Part shown: positions 1 to 11,138 of the stretch, in pieces
Layout: every line of letters begins with the position of its first letter
Position numbering within the stretch: position 1 is the first letter of the stretch
Source of the DNA: Acidobacteriota bacterium
GTDB lineage: Bacteria; Acidobacteriota; Terriglobia; Terriglobales; SCQP01
Length of the DNA stretch: 63,024 nucleotides
Assembly: GCA_027314025.1 (NCBI GenBank)
Contig: DAHVCP010000024.1
Span: 1 to 63,024, forward strand
Direction of reading: 5' to 3'
Notes under the pieces: generated by a model
What the model saw: the letters and a program-made list of their open reading frames with translations, nothing else
The model's database searches: none
Told to the model about the DNA's origin: nothing
Program-made: the position numbers and the translations under genes

Positions 1-1
1 G

Positions 2-2503
<2,502 letters not shown>

Positions 2504-2748
2504 CCGCGGATCATCGGGCGCGCATCCCTGGGGGGCGGTGCATTGCCCCCACGCGGCGCCCGCCAATGACAGGCGCGGGCCCGGGAAGGGGCTCCAATAG
2601 GGTGCGGCCCGATGCGGCGAAGCACCACCGGATTGTGACATTTTGCGGACGCGTAGGCATGGAAGTGCTTTGTTTTCAGCGTCAGCGACCGCCAATCTTG
2701 TCACGAGCGGCAATTGGAGCCGCCCCTCGGCGCGCGCGCGGCCCAGGT

Positions 2749-3555
2749 TTAGGGCCGCTGGCACATCGGGCAAAAATGGCTGGACCTGCCGGCAACGATG
2801 ACGCGGCGGATCACGCCGCGGCATTGCGTGCAGGGACGCCCCGCCCGCCCGTAGACACGGTGTTGCACCTGAAACCATCCCCGCGCACCGTCCGCACCAA
2901 CGTAATCGGAGATGGAGGATCCCCCCGCCTGGATGGCCTCACGCAGCACCGATTGCACCGCCGCGTGCAGGCGGTGCAGGCGCGGCCGGGACAGGCTCCG
3001 CGCCCGGGGCCGAATGCCGGCGCGGAACAGGCTCTCATCGGCATAGATGTTCCCCAGGCCGCGTAATAGGTCTTGGCGCAGCAACAACCCCTTGATCGCG
3101 CCGGTGCGCCGCCAAAACAACGCCGCGAAGTCCTCCGCGCCAATCTCCAACGGCTCGGCGCCGGGGACCGGCGGCCCGGATCCCTCCGGTCCGCCCACGG
3201 CGACGCGGCCAAAGCGCCGGGGATCCACATAGCGCAAGCCACGGCCATCCGTGAAGCGCAGCAGAAAATGCGTGTGCGGGGCGAAGGGCGCCGCGGCGGG
3301 CAGAACGAGGAGCTTGCCGCTCATGCCCAGATGCAACCACAAGGGAATTTCACGATCCGGCCCGCGGAACGACAGGCGAAGAAATTTTCCCGCCCGCTGG
3401 ACGTTCTGGACGGCGCAACCGGGCAGCTCCGCCAGCCGTTCGCGAGCTCCGCGCACCAGCCCAGGGAAACGCTCCTCGGCCGCCTCGACGCGGGCGCCCA
3501 AGAGGGCGCGACGGAGCCCGCGGGCGACGGTTTCGACCTCCGGCAGCTCGGGCAT
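2749..3555 (-). CDS. mutM: Formamidopyrimidine-DNA glycosylase
   Basis: Base-excision repair enzyme that removes 8-oxoguanine and ring-opened purines and nicks the abasic site. The protein has 268 aa, the usual family length. It starts MPELPEVET, giving the catalytic Pro2 (after Met removal) and Glu3. The beta-hairpin lysine lies in AGKFLRL, the helix-two-turn-helix in GLGNIYADESLF, and the C-terminal zinc finger is CTQC followed by CPMC. The ATG at 3555 is preceded by TAGACT (3561-3566) with a 5-nt gap and no Shine-Dalgarno, so the mRNA is probably leaderless. It is convergent with secA and followed upstream by the site-2 protease on the same strand. Confidence 0.97.
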   Translation of the reverse strand: MPELPEVETVARGLRRALLGARVEAAEERFPGLVRGARERLAELPGCAVQNVQRAGKFLRLSFRGPDREIPLWLHLGMSGKLLVLPAAAPFAPHTHFLLRFTDGRGLRYVDPRRFGRVAVGGPEGSGPPVPGAEPLEIGAEDFAALFWRRTGAIKGLLLRQDLLRGLGNIYADESLFRAGIRPRARSLSRPRLHRLHAAVQSVLREAIQAGGSSISDYVGADGARGWFQVQHRVYGRAGRPCTQCRGVIRRVIVAGRSSHFCPMCQRP

Positions 3556-3560
3556 GTTCC

Positions 3561-3566
3561 AGTCTA
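3561..3566 (-). promoter_or_regulatory. mutM: Putative -10 box of mutM (leaderless)
   Basis: TAGACT on the minus strand ends 5 nt before the mutM ATG. The same hexamer stands in front of HU and of the gene at 41,980. No convincing -35 is visible. Confidence 0.5.
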
Positions 3567-3607
3567 ACGTTCGCCCTGGCGGGCCTCGCGTTCGCCCCGT
3601 TCCCGGT

Positions 3608-4540
3608 TCAACGCAAGCGAAACGGCGCGGGCAGAAACGTCAAGGCCAGAATCGCCAAGCAAAGGCAGGCCAAAACGGCTCTTCCCCAGCCCGCGGGCGG
3701 TGCTGGCGGCACATACGGATGCCGCGCCCGCATGACCAGCAACAGCCCCGCCCACAGGTACCAGCCATCCCAAAACCGCCAGCCCATGAACAGCATGACG
3801 GCGACCATGGCCCAGCTAACCCAGCGGTGCGTTCGGGGAACGAATGTGTAGAGAATATGGCCGCCATCCAGCTGGCCGCTGGGAATCAGATTCAGCATGG
3901 TGGCCAACAAGCCTACCCACGCCGCCCGCGCCACCGGACTGAGCGAAACCACGTCCGGCGCCACGCCGGGATGCAGCCAGCGCCACACCAGCAGCATCAA
4001 TGGCGGCCAGCCAAAGCGGAGCGCGGCGCCGTAGGCGGGCAAACGCAAATGGGACTGGGCCAAGCCCCACACCAGCAGGGGAAGCGCCAGCGCGAAGCCC
4101 GCCAGCGGCCCCGCCGCGCCCACGTCGAACAGCTGCCGCCGGGTGCGGAACGGCGAGCGAATGTAAATGAACGCGCCGAGGGTGCCGATCAAGGTCGGCG
4201 CCGGAATGAAATGTGGCAGGGTCGCCGCCAAGCCATAGTGGCGGCAGGCCAAATAATGCCCAAGCTCATGCACCAGCAGAATGCCGAGCAGCGTGGCTGC
4301 AAACGGCCATCCCAGCCCAAGATAGGCGGGATGACGCCATAGCCACAAAAAGGGAAACACGTCGGTATTGCCGCGGTAGGCGGGGACGCCACGGTCGAAA
4401 TTGAATTGCAGCCGCGCCCCGACCGCCATGGCCGTCACCACGGTGGCCGCGAACAGCAGTGCAGGCAGCCAGCGCCTGGGGCGATATTCGGAGGGCGTGA
4501 CCAACGGAGGCGAAGACAACGTCGGCGCGCGTGAAGCCAC
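3608..4540 (-). CDS. Site-2 protease family (M50) membrane metalloprotease
   Basis: Intramembrane zinc metalloprotease of 310 aa with several membrane segments. The catalytic motif HELGHYLACRHYG (about residue 90) provides the HExxH zinc site, and LDGGHILYTF (about residue 226) the distal aspartate ligand, the two hallmarks of S2P/M50 enzymes. No PDZ domain is present. The start is GTG at 4540: TACACT at 4548-4553 is 7 nt upstream, with no ribosome binding site. It is separated from mutM by about 50 nt on the same strand. The substrate cannot be told from sequence; family members cleave membrane-bound anti-sigma factors or other transmembrane proteins. Confidence 0.88.
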   Translation of the reverse strand: MASRAPTLSSPPLVTPSEYRPRRWLPALLFAATVVTAMAVGARLQFNFDRGVPAYRGNTDVFPFLWLWRHPAYLGLGWPFAATLLGILLVHELGHYLACRHYGLAATLPHFIPAPTLIGTLGAFIYIRSPFRTRRQLFDVGAAGPLAGFALALPLLVWGLAQSHLRLPAYGAALRFGWPPLMLLVWRWLHPGVAPDVVSLSPVARAAWVGLLATMLNLIPSGQLDGGHILYTFVPRTHRWVSWAMVAVMLFMGWRFWDGWYLWAGLLLVMRARHPYVPPAPPAGWGRAVLACLCLAILALTFLPAPFRLR

Positions 4541-4761
4541 TGCCTTCAGTGTACGGTAGGATTCCGGATCGCCGCCCGAGGCCGCCGCGGCGCGGACTGC
4601 CTAAGTACCCCGCCGGGCGATTGCAAGCCCCTGCCGCTCAGGCACTTACCTGCCCAGCGCCGCATGGCGGGCCGGCGGTGGTATAGAATGCTGGTTGGAC
4701 CGCTCGGGCCCGGGCGCGCGGCTTTGCCGCCGCAATTTGCCCGCATTTCCAACCTTCAGCT

Positions 4762-5367
4762 TTGCAATCCTTTCTCCTCCATTACGGCTATGCCTTCCTG
4801 ATCCTCGGCTTGATCGTGGAGGGAGACGCTACGCTGGTCGCCGCGACCATTTTGGCCGGGGAGGGATATTTCGATTTGCGCTGGGTGGTGGGCATCGCCA
4901 TCGCGGTCAGCGCGCTGACCTATGAAGCCGTCTATGAAATCGGCGCCCGCGGCAAGCGCTTGAAGTTCCTGACTCCGGAACGCCAATGCCGCGCGCAGGA
5001 TTGGCTGCACCGGCGGTTCGGACTGGCGGTGTTGTTTTTCGGCCGCTTCATTTGGGGTTTCCGTCTGGTGATTCCCTTCGCCGCCGGGCTGGTGCACACG
5101 CGGCGCCGGCGTTTCGCCTGGGCCAATAGCCTAGGGGCGGCCTTCTGGACCGTCATCGTGGTGCTGTTCGGCGTGGCGCTGCAAGCCACGCTACTGAACG
5201 TCTGGTACTGGGTGCGCAGTTATCAGGCCGCAATCGCCGTCGGCATCTTCCTGGTGGGAATGGCCGTCGTTCTCGGCTCCATTCCGGTACAGATGACCTG
5301 GCGCCGACGCAAGCGGCACCCGCACCATAACCTGTCGCTCCAGTTAACGGGAACGGAAAAGCGCTGA
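4762..5367 (+). CDS. DedA family membrane protein
   Basis: Polytopic protein of 201 aa in the DedA/SNARE-associated family, members of which act in undecaprenyl-phosphate or phospholipid flipping. Seen: an early membrane helix with a conserved acidic residue (LIVEGDATLV), then the family block FFGRFIWGFRLVIPFAAGL carrying the characteristic FGRF and R residues, and two further C-terminal helices ending in a basic tail. The start used is TTG (4762), because no ATG lies before the first helix; this start is uncertain. A TATAGAAT-like -10 lies about 75 nt upstream. Confidence 0.85.
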   Translation: MQSFLLHYGYAFLILGLIVEGDATLVAATILAGEGYFDLRWVVGIAIAVSALTYEAVYEIGARGKRLKFLTPERQCRAQDWLHRRFGLAVLFFGRFIWGFRLVIPFAAGLVHTRRRRFAWANSLGAAFWTVIVVLFGVALQATLLNVWYWVRSYQAAIAVGIFLVGMAVVLGSIPVQMTWRRRKRHPHHNLSLQLTGTEKR

Positions 5368-5411
5368 GCGGACCATTGACCGGCGCGGGCCCCGCCCGGG
5401 GCACGGGCCGC

Positions 5412-5440
5412 TTGACCTTTTCTAAGGGTCTGACTAGACT
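5412..5440 (+). promoter_or_regulatory. Sigma-70-type promoter of the HU gene
   Basis: -35 TTGACC (5412-5417), 17-bp spacer, -10 TAGACT (5435-5440). The expected transcription start (about 5447) lies practically on the GTG start codon at 5450, so the transcript should be leaderless or nearly so. This is the best-formed promoter seen in the window. Confidence 0.7.
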
Positions 5441-5449
5441 GCCTTTACA

Positions 5450-5719
5450 GTGATTAAGTTCGACATCGTGCAGGAAGTGGTGCAGCGGACCGGGCTGCCC
5501 AAGAACAAAGCCGAGATCGCCGTGGAGGCGGTCTTCGGCGGTATGAAGCAAGCGTTGGAACGGGGCGACCGGATCGAATTGCGGGGCTTCGGCGTATTCA
5601 ACGTCCGCCCGCGCAAGACCGGTATCGGCCGTAACCCCCGTACCGGCGCGCAGGTGAATATCGCCCCAGGCAAGGCCATTCGGTTTAAGCCGGGCAAGGA
5701 TTTGCAAGCGCTCGATTAG
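5450..5719 (+). CDS. HU/IHF-family histone-like DNA-binding protein
   Basis: Small nucleoid protein of 89 aa that bends and compacts DNA as a dimer. The family signature is clear: GFGVFNVRPRKTGIGRNPRT followed by VNIAPGKAIRFKPGKDL, the beta-arm and C-terminal helix region. The start is GTG at 5450, fixed by the promoter just upstream and by homology (MIKFDIVQEV). No ribosome binding site precedes it. HU and IHF subunits cannot be separated from this sequence alone. The next gene, ssb, is 72 nt downstream. Confidence 0.95.
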   Translation: MIKFDIVQEVVQRTGLPKNKAEIAVEAVFGGMKQALERGDRIELRGFGVFNVRPRKTGIGRNPRTGAQVNIAPGKAIRFKPGKDLQALD

Positions 5720-5791
5720 CCGCCACCGCGGTGCAGCGCCGGCGCCGCGGCCCCGCCGAAGCAGTTCGGGCCGGAAAGGAAGTTGGTTGTC

Positions 5792-6241
5792 ATGCCCCGA
5801 AGCGTCAATCGCGTCACCTTGCTCGGTCACCTGGGCAAGGATCCTGAGTTGAAATACACCCCCTCGGGCCAGGCCGTGACCCGGCTGCGGATGGCCACCT
5901 CCGATCGCTGGAAAGACAAAAACGGCGAGTGGCAGGACCGAACGGAATGGCACGACGTCGTCCTGTGGGCCAAGATGGCGGAAACGGCCAACCAGTATCT
6001 GAACAAGGGCTCGCAGGTTTTTATCGAGGGCCGGCTGCAAACGCGCACCTGGGATGACAAGGAGGGCCGCAAACACTACGCCACGGAAATCGTGGCGCAG
6101 GACATGGTGCTGCTGGGCGGCCGTGGAGGGGGAGAGCGCGGCAGTGAACCCCGGCGCGCGGCCGAGCCGGCGGGCGGTGGTTACGAAGCGGAGCCGTCGC
6201 GCGGCGGCCCGGAAATCACCGACGACGACATTCCCTTTTAG
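5792..6241 (+). CDS. ssb: Single-stranded DNA-binding protein
   Basis: Protects single-stranded DNA and recruits replication and repair enzymes through its C-terminus. The OB fold spans about residues 1-110 (NRVTLLGHLGKDPELKYTPS; WHDVVLWAKMAE; VFIEGRLQTRTWDDKEG). A Gly/Arg-rich linker follows, then the acidic tip ITDDDIPF. The start chosen is ATG 5792 (149 aa), because AAGGAAG ends about 9 nt upstream; a TTG at 5783 is in frame but overlaps this site. The tip matters for another gene in this window (42,456-42,824), which ends GGPEITEDDIPF. Confidence 0.97.
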   Translation: MPRSVNRVTLLGHLGKDPELKYTPSGQAVTRLRMATSDRWKDKNGEWQDRTEWHDVVLWAKMAETANQYLNKGSQVFIEGRLQTRTWDDKEGRKHYATEIVAQDMVLLGGRGGGERGSEPRRAAEPAGGGYEAEPSRGGPEITDDDIPF

Positions 6242-6265
6242 CGCCGGCCGCTCCTCGATTCCCGC

Positions 6266-6757
6266 ATGCCCCCTTCGCACCGCGGCGCGCGGTCGGCCCT
6301 GCGCTTTGAACGCGTGGCGCCCCTGCCGCTCAACACACCGCTGACGGAAATGCAGGTCGAAGGCGCCAAGCTGGATCTGCGCAACCTGCTCCAGTTCGTG
6401 GGCATTACCTTCGGCGCCGAGGAGGCCGCGGTCACGCTCGGGTGGGGCGTGACGCGGGAGGTGCGGGTGCGGCGGGAAGGCCAGCCGGCGACCCTCGCCG
6501 GACTGACCCTGACGGTCACTGGTTTGACACGATTCGAAGTGGCGTTGGCCGCGAACGCCCCGGGGGGCCCGGCGGCGACCGCCGCCGCCGGCGCCGCGCC
6601 GGCGCTGGCCGGGGCGCTGGAATATCTGGAGTATCGGCTGGATCCGGACCCTGCCCTGCTATTTTTTTTCGAGGGGGGCACGATTCGCCTGTGCGGCGAA
6701 GTGTTGCGCGGCGAGGTGCTGGTCGAACAAGAGCCGACGTTCCGTGTGATCCAATAG
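6266..6757 (+). CDS. Unknown protein downstream of ssb
   Basis: Not recognised. The protein has 163 aa, starts 24 nt after the ssb stop and is probably cotranscribed with it. It has a mixed alpha/beta character with an Ala/Gly-rich low-complexity linker at about residues 100-118, no signal peptide and no membrane segment. The N-terminal half contains LDLRNLLQFVGITFGAEEAAVTLG, and the C-terminal part is predicted beta-rich (LLFFFEGGTIRLCGEVLRGE). The adjacency hints at a DNA-related or housekeeping role, but nothing in the residues proves it. Confidence 0.65.
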   Translation: MPPSHRGARSALRFERVAPLPLNTPLTEMQVEGAKLDLRNLLQFVGITFGAEEAAVTLGWGVTREVRVRREGQPATLAGLTLTVTGLTRFEVALAANAPGGPAATAAAGAAPALAGALEYLEYRLDPDPALLFFFEGGTIRLCGEVLRGEVLVEQEPTFRVIQ

Positions 6758-6933
6758 CTCGCCGCCGGCTCGGCGCGGCACGCCGCGCGCGTGCCGCGGC
6801 TAGCGTGGAAACCACGCGACCCGAACAGCGTGCGAACCAGCACGGCTGGCGACTGAGACGCCGGGCCCTGGCCATTCGCCCGGTAGTAACCCAGTTAAGG
6901 GTTTTCTTCGACTTGCGGCGTGGCTCACGCCTC

Positions 6934-6939
6934 TATACT
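6934..6939 (+). promoter_or_regulatory. -10 box of the GH18-like lipoprotein gene
   Basis: TATACT ends 6 nt before the GTG at 6946. A TTGCGG lies 15 nt upstream as a weak -35. Predicted transcript start and start codon coincide. Confidence 0.5.
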
Positions 6940-6945
6940 CAAAAC

Positions 6946-8631
6946 GTGGGCACCTCCGGAGGCAGAAGGCGGCGCGGCGTGCGGACGGCGCGGTGGTGCG
7001 GCGTCGCGCTAGCGGTATGGCTGCTCGGCGTCCTGCCCGGGTGCGCCCAAAACGTCATTCCCGCTCCCGACTTGGCCGCATTGGCCCAGGCGCCCCAGCC
7101 CGTCATCACCGGGAATTCACTTTCGGCCCAAACTCTTCCCGCGCCAGGGTCCACGCCGAGCGCAGCGACGCCGGCCGCGGCGACACCGACATCCACGCCC
7201 GTCACGCCATCGCCCGCGACGCTGACGTCGCAGCCGGCGGCGCCGTTCCAGCCGCCGATGTTCCGCAACGTGACCTGGCCCGCGCCTCCCAGCCTGTTGG
7301 CCTCGGTTTTCTATACCGCCGATGACAGCAAGGGCATTGCCAGCTTCCGCGCGCACGCCTCCAAGGTGGGCATCGTTGCGCCGCAGTGCTACTCCTTGGA
7401 CCGTTGGGGCTGGCTGCACGGAGCGCCGCCGCAGGACCTGATGGACATTGCCCGCGATCACCATGTTCCGGTGATGCCGCTGGTGATCAACCGGGGCTTT
7501 TCCCGCTGGCAAGCCCACGACTTGCTGTATGACCGCGCCGCTCGCGACCGGGCGCTAGGACAATTGATTACCCACGCCCGCGCCAACGGATACATCGGCT
7601 ATCAAATTGACTTCGAAGGGCTATGGTGGACCGACCACGACGCGTTCGACCGCTTCATCGCGGAGCTGGCGGCGGGCCTGCACCGGCATGGCTACATTTT
7701 GAGCGTCGCGGTCGCGGCCCGCACCAGCGACGCGCATAACGACAACTTCTACGGCTACTCCGGCGTTTACGACTACCGCAGCTTGGCCCGCTCGGCGGAT
7801 TTTCTGAGCGTGATGGCCTACCCGGAGCACAACGGTGACGACCCCGGGCCATTGGCGGGCTATCCCTGGGTCAAAAAGGTCATCCGCTACGAACTGCAAT
7901 TCATTCCCGCCGACAAGTTCTCGCTCGGCGTGCCAACCTACCAAACGGATTGGACGCGGCGCTGGCAACGCGTGAGCTGGCTCAAGCGGGTGGGGCGGGA
8001 ACTGCGGCGGTTCTTTTACTGGACCTATCACATGCTGGCCTTTGACGGACAGGCGAACGCCGCCGGGCCGTTGCGCTGGGATCCGGTGCTGAAGTCCTCC
8101 TATCGCGTCTACGGCCAGGGCGTCCACCGGCATGTGACCTGGGTAGAAGACGCCCGCAGCTTCGCCGCCAAGCTGCAACTGATCCGGCAATTTCACCTGC
8201 GCGGATTTTCGGTGTGGCGCCTAGGCTTGGAAGATCCGCGGATCTGGAGGATCCTGCCGGCCACGGCCAGCCCCAGTGGCGCGAGCGAGATGCTGGCGAC
8301 CAATCGCCGCCCAGCGATGGTCACCGTGCCCAACCGGTACGCACCCATTGGCGAGCGCGCATTTCCGCCCGCGCCGCGCCGCGTGGTGCACTATTACGTG
8401 GTCCGGCGCTATGCGCCGGTGCGCCATTACACGCCGGCGCAGCTGGCGTATCGCCGCCGCCTGGCGCATGAACGCTACTTGGCGGAGCTCCGCGCGCGCC
8501 GCCTCCGCTTGCGGCATCTCGCCGCGGAACGCGCCGCCGCCCACCGCCGTTACCTGGAGCGGCTAGCCGCGCATCGGCGCTATTTGGCCCATTTGGCGGC
8601 GGAGCGACGCAAGCGGAACGAACGGCGTTAA
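6946..8631 (+). CDS. GH18-like (YaaH-type) glycoside hydrolase lipoprotein with basic C-terminal repeats
   Basis: Predicted cell-envelope lipoprotein of 561 aa. A basic n-region is followed by VALAVWLLGVLPGC, a lipobox-like LPGC. Then come a Pro/Thr/Ala-rich linker (to about residue 100), a TIM-barrel region, and an Arg/His/Ala-rich tail of about 110 residues in which AHRRYL-type units recur. The motif GYQIDFEGLWW matches the end of the GH18 active-site strand (DxE retained, first aspartates replaced, as in YaaH-type proteins), so peptidoglycan or another GlcNAc polymer is a plausible substrate. The GTG start gives a compact signal peptide and sits 6 nt after TATACT; longer in-frame extensions look non-coding. 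Confidence 0.75.
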   Translation: MGTSGGRRRRGVRTARWCGVALAVWLLGVLPGCAQNVIPAPDLAALAQAPQPVITGNSLSAQTLPAPGSTPSAATPAAATPTSTPVTPSPATLTSQPAAPFQPPMFRNVTWPAPPSLLASVFYTADDSKGIASFRAHASKVGIVAPQCYSLDRWGWLHGAPPQDLMDIARDHHVPVMPLVINRGFSRWQAHDLLYDRAARDRALGQLITHARANGYIGYQIDFEGLWWTDHDAFDRFIAELAAGLHRHGYILSVAVAARTSDAHNDNFYGYSGVYDYRSLARSADFLSVMAYPEHNGDDPGPLAGYPWVKKVIRYELQFIPADKFSLGVPTYQTDWTRRWQRVSWLKRVGRELRRFFYWTYHMLAFDGQANAAGPLRWDPVLKSSYRVYGQGVHRHVTWVEDARSFAAKLQLIRQFHLRGFSVWRLGLEDPRIWRILPATASPSGASEMLATNRRPAMVTVPNRYAPIGERAFPPAPRRVVHYYVVRRYAPVRHYTPAQLAYRRRLAHERYLAELRARRLRLRHLAAERAAAHRRYLERLAAHRRYLAHLAAERRKRNERR

Positions 8632-8664
8632 GGGGCAGGGGCGACCACGTCCGCCAGCGCGCGG

Positions 8665-9099
8665 CTACATGCGGTAGAGCATCCAGTACACGACAACTCC
8701 GGTCACGGAGACATAGAGCCAGATCGGCAGCGTCCAGCGCGCCCAGGCCTTGTGCCGGACAAATTTGCCGCGCAGCGCCAAGGTCATGGTGATGATCGCC
8801 AGCACGGGCACAATCGCCGCCAAGGGCGTATGGGTCCCGAGCACCACCAGATAGATGGTGCGGATCGGCCCGGTGCGGCGGAAATAGGTGATGCCATCCA
8901 CCAGGTGGTGCCAGACGTAGACGACGAGGAACAGAACCGAGCAGACGAAAGCGCTCAGCATCATCCGCTTGTGGGCGCGGATGCGGCGCTGGCGGATGAA
9001 GATAAAGCCTAAAACCAGCAGCACGCCGGCAATGCCATTGAAGATGGCGACCCAAACGACGGGCGGGGCCCACACGGCGGCAAGTGGAAATGGATTCAC
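8665..9099 (-). CDS. DUF420 family membrane protein
   Basis: Four-helix membrane protein of 144 aa. Family blocks seen: RRIRAHKRMMLSAF, VVYVWHHLVDG, GPIRTIYLVVLGTH, and the C-terminal ARWTLPIWLYVSVTGVVVY. Conserved histidines in HKRMM, WHH and GTH could ligate metal or haem. In other genomes DUF420 genes lie beside haem A synthase and cytochrome oxidase genes, as here (ctaA-ctaB-ABC-DUF420). The start is GTG 9099. Its exact function is not established. Confidence 0.85.
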   Translation of the reverse strand: MNPFPLAAVWAPPVVWVAIFNGIAGVLLVLGFIFIRQRRIRAHKRMMLSAFVCSVLFLVVYVWHHLVDGITYFRRTGPIRTIYLVVLGTHTPLAAIVPVLAIITMTLALRGKFVRHKAWARWTLPIWLYVSVTGVVVYWMLYRM

Positions 9100-9233
9100 G
9101 ATGGGGAGCCGGCGCTGCGGGGGTTGCGGTTAGGAATTAGGATTGGACGCCGCCGAACAGGCCTCAGGCGCGTGGGTGGCGGGCGGCTGCGGCGCCACCG
9201 GCATGGTGGCGCGCCAGGGCCGGTCCCGCGCGC

Positions 9234-10097
9234 CTACACGCCCGCGCGGCGTTCGCCGCGCACCATCCAGAGGGCGATGGCCAGCATCAGGGCGTCGAAT
9301 CCAGCAGTGACGCCCAGCGCCGTGCTCAGCGGCAAGGCGCTGGCGCCATACAAGACCTGGCGCAACGCCTCCGTGCCATACGTCAATGGGTTCAGGAGCA
9401 TGACCAGGCGAACCCATTTCGAGGCGCCCGCCAACGGGAACAGCGCGCCGGAAACCAGCCAGGCGGGAATGAGGAAAAGATTGACGATGGCGTGAAAGGC
9501 GTGGCTGGAATCTAGCCGCCAGGCAATGATGAATCCCGCGCCGGTCAGCGCCAGCGCGACCAAGCCCAAGACGCCAAAGACCGCCCAGAACTGCAGGAAG
9601 CCGACATGGATGCACAGCGTCGGCGCCAAGGCGAGAAATACGATGCCCTGCAAGGTGGCGAGCGTCGCCCCGCCGAGGACTTTACCGAGCACAATGCTGG
9701 TGCGCGGGCAGGGAGCGACCAAGACGGCTTGCAGGAAGCCCTCCTGGCGATCTTCAATCACCGACATCATGGTGAAGATGGCGGTGAAAAGAACGATCAG
9801 CACCATGGTGCCGGGAAAGAAGTAGGCGAGGTATCCCTGCTTGGCCGCGCCTTGGGCGGCGGCGCCAGTGGAGAACGACGTGCCGAAGCCGGCGCCGATG
9901 ATCAGCCAAAAGATAATTGGCGACCCGATGACGCCCACCACGCGCGCTTTCTGCCGGTAAAACCGGACCAACTCCCGCCACCAAAGCGTGGCGGCGGGAA
10001 GCCATAGCCCGGTGGGGCGGTTGACGCGCGCGGGAACGGCCGCCGACGGGGTTGCGGCCAGCTCCGCCGGAGTTGCGGTTGCGGCAGGTTCCATCAT
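9234..10097 (-). CDS. ABC-2 type transporter permease
   Basis: Membrane half of an ABC exporter, 287 aa, with about six membrane helices. It contains the ABC-2 pattern EDRQEGFLQAVLVAPCPR (the cytosolic coupling motif) and a final LLNPLTYGTEALRQVLYG. The first of two tandem ATG codons (10097) is taken as start, 25 nt after the ATPase stop. It pairs with the ATPase at 10,123-11,091. The position between ctaB and DUF420 suggests a link to oxidase or haem/copper assembly, but the substrate is unknown. Confidence 0.88.
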   Translation of the reverse strand: MMEPAATATPAELAATPSAAVPARVNRPTGLWLPAATLWWRELVRFYRQKARVVGVIGSPIIFWLIIGAGFGTSFSTGAAAQGAAKQGYLAYFFPGTMVLIVLFTAIFTMMSVIEDRQEGFLQAVLVAPCPRTSIVLGKVLGGATLATLQGIVFLALAPTLCIHVGFLQFWAVFGVLGLVALALTGAGFIIAWRLDSSHAFHAIVNLFLIPAWLVSGALFPLAGASKWVRLVMLLNPLTYGTEALRQVLYGASALPLSTALGVTAGFDALMLAIALWMVRGERRAGV

Positions 10098-10122
10098 GAT
10101 TAGGTCCGTACGGCTTCCCTCC

Positions 10123-11091
10123 CTAGGCGCGGGCCTCGGCGGCAGTTGCGGCGGGCGCCTCGCCCATGGCTTCAATGCTCCAACGCTGGCCGGTGCGGCG
10201 CAGGAAGACATCCTCCAGCGTCGGCCGGGCCACGGTGACCGAACGGATCTGCGGCCCGAAGGCATCCATCAAGGCGGGCACGAACTCATGGGCCTGGGCG
10301 CGTTCGATGCGGACCTGGTGGCCGATCACTTGCGCCGGCTGATGCAGACGTTCCTGGATGCCCTGGCGCAGCCGCTCCGGGGCGTCGGCTTCCATCACCA
10401 GTACCTCGCCTTCGATTTCCTGCTTCAACTCCGCCGGCGTGCCCAGCGCCGCCAAATGGCCCTTATGCAGGATGCCGAGGCGATCGCAGTCCTCGGCTTC
10501 CTCCAACAGGTGGGTGGTGGTCAATACGGCGATGCCATCGCGTTCGCGCAGCAGGGTCAGGTAGGACCACATCTCGCGCCGGGCGAGCGGATCCAGGCCG
10601 GTGGTCGGCTCATCCAATAGCAGCAGCCGGGGGTTATGCAATAAGCCCTTGGCGATCTCGATGCGGCGCTTTTGGCCGCCGGAGAGCTTTTCGCAGGCGG
10701 TGTGGCGGCGGTCGGCCAGGCCCACGCGGCCCAGCATCAGTTCAATGCGCTGTTGCAAATCCCGGCCGCGCAAGCCATAGAGATGCCCTTGATGGCGGAG
10801 ATTTTCCTCCGCGGTAAGCTTGAGATCCAAACTGGAGGCCTGGAAAACCACGCCGAGGCAGCGGCGGACCAGGTCGGGTTCGCGCAACAGATCGTAGCCG
10901 CCGACGCGGGCCGTACCCTCCTGCGGCCGCATCAGCGTGGACAGGATGCGAAACAACGTGCTCTTGCCGCCGCCGTTGGGCCCGAGCAGCCCGAAGATTT
11001 CGCTGTCGCCGACGGTGAAGCTGACGCCCGCCAGCGCGCGCAACTCCCCGTAGCAATGCCCAATGTTTTCGACTTCGACGGCGAAGGCCAT
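10123..11091 (-). CDS. ABC transporter ATP-binding protein (DrrA/CcmA-like)
   Basis: ATPase partner of the downstream permease, 322 aa. Walker A is GPNGGGKST, with Gly in place of the usual Ala. The signature is LSGGQKRRIEIAKG, Walker B RLLLLDEPTTGLDP, and the switch histidine lies in TTTHLLEEAE. A C-terminal extension of about 100 residues is typical of DrrA-type exporters. It follows ctaB by about 50 nt on the same strand, so it belongs to the ctaA-ctaB transcript or directly adjoins it. Confidence 0.92.
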   Translation of the reverse strand: MAFAVEVENIGHCYGELRALAGVSFTVGDSEIFGLLGPNGGGKSTLFRILSTLMRPQEGTARVGGYDLLREPDLVRRCLGVVFQASSLDLKLTAEENLRHQGHLYGLRGRDLQQRIELMLGRVGLADRRHTACEKLSGGQKRRIEIAKGLLHNPRLLLLDEPTTGLDPLARREMWSYLTLLRERDGIAVLTTTHLLEEAEDCDRLGILHKGHLAALGTPAELKQEIEGEVLVMEADAPERLRQGIQERLHQPAQVIGHQVRIERAQAHEFVPALMDAFGPQIRSVTVARPTLEDVFLRRTGQRWSIEAMGEAPAATAAEARA

Positions 11092-11138
11092 GGTTGCGCA
11101 GTTGCCCTTCTAGTTCCAGTATGAGCGCTTTGGGCGCG

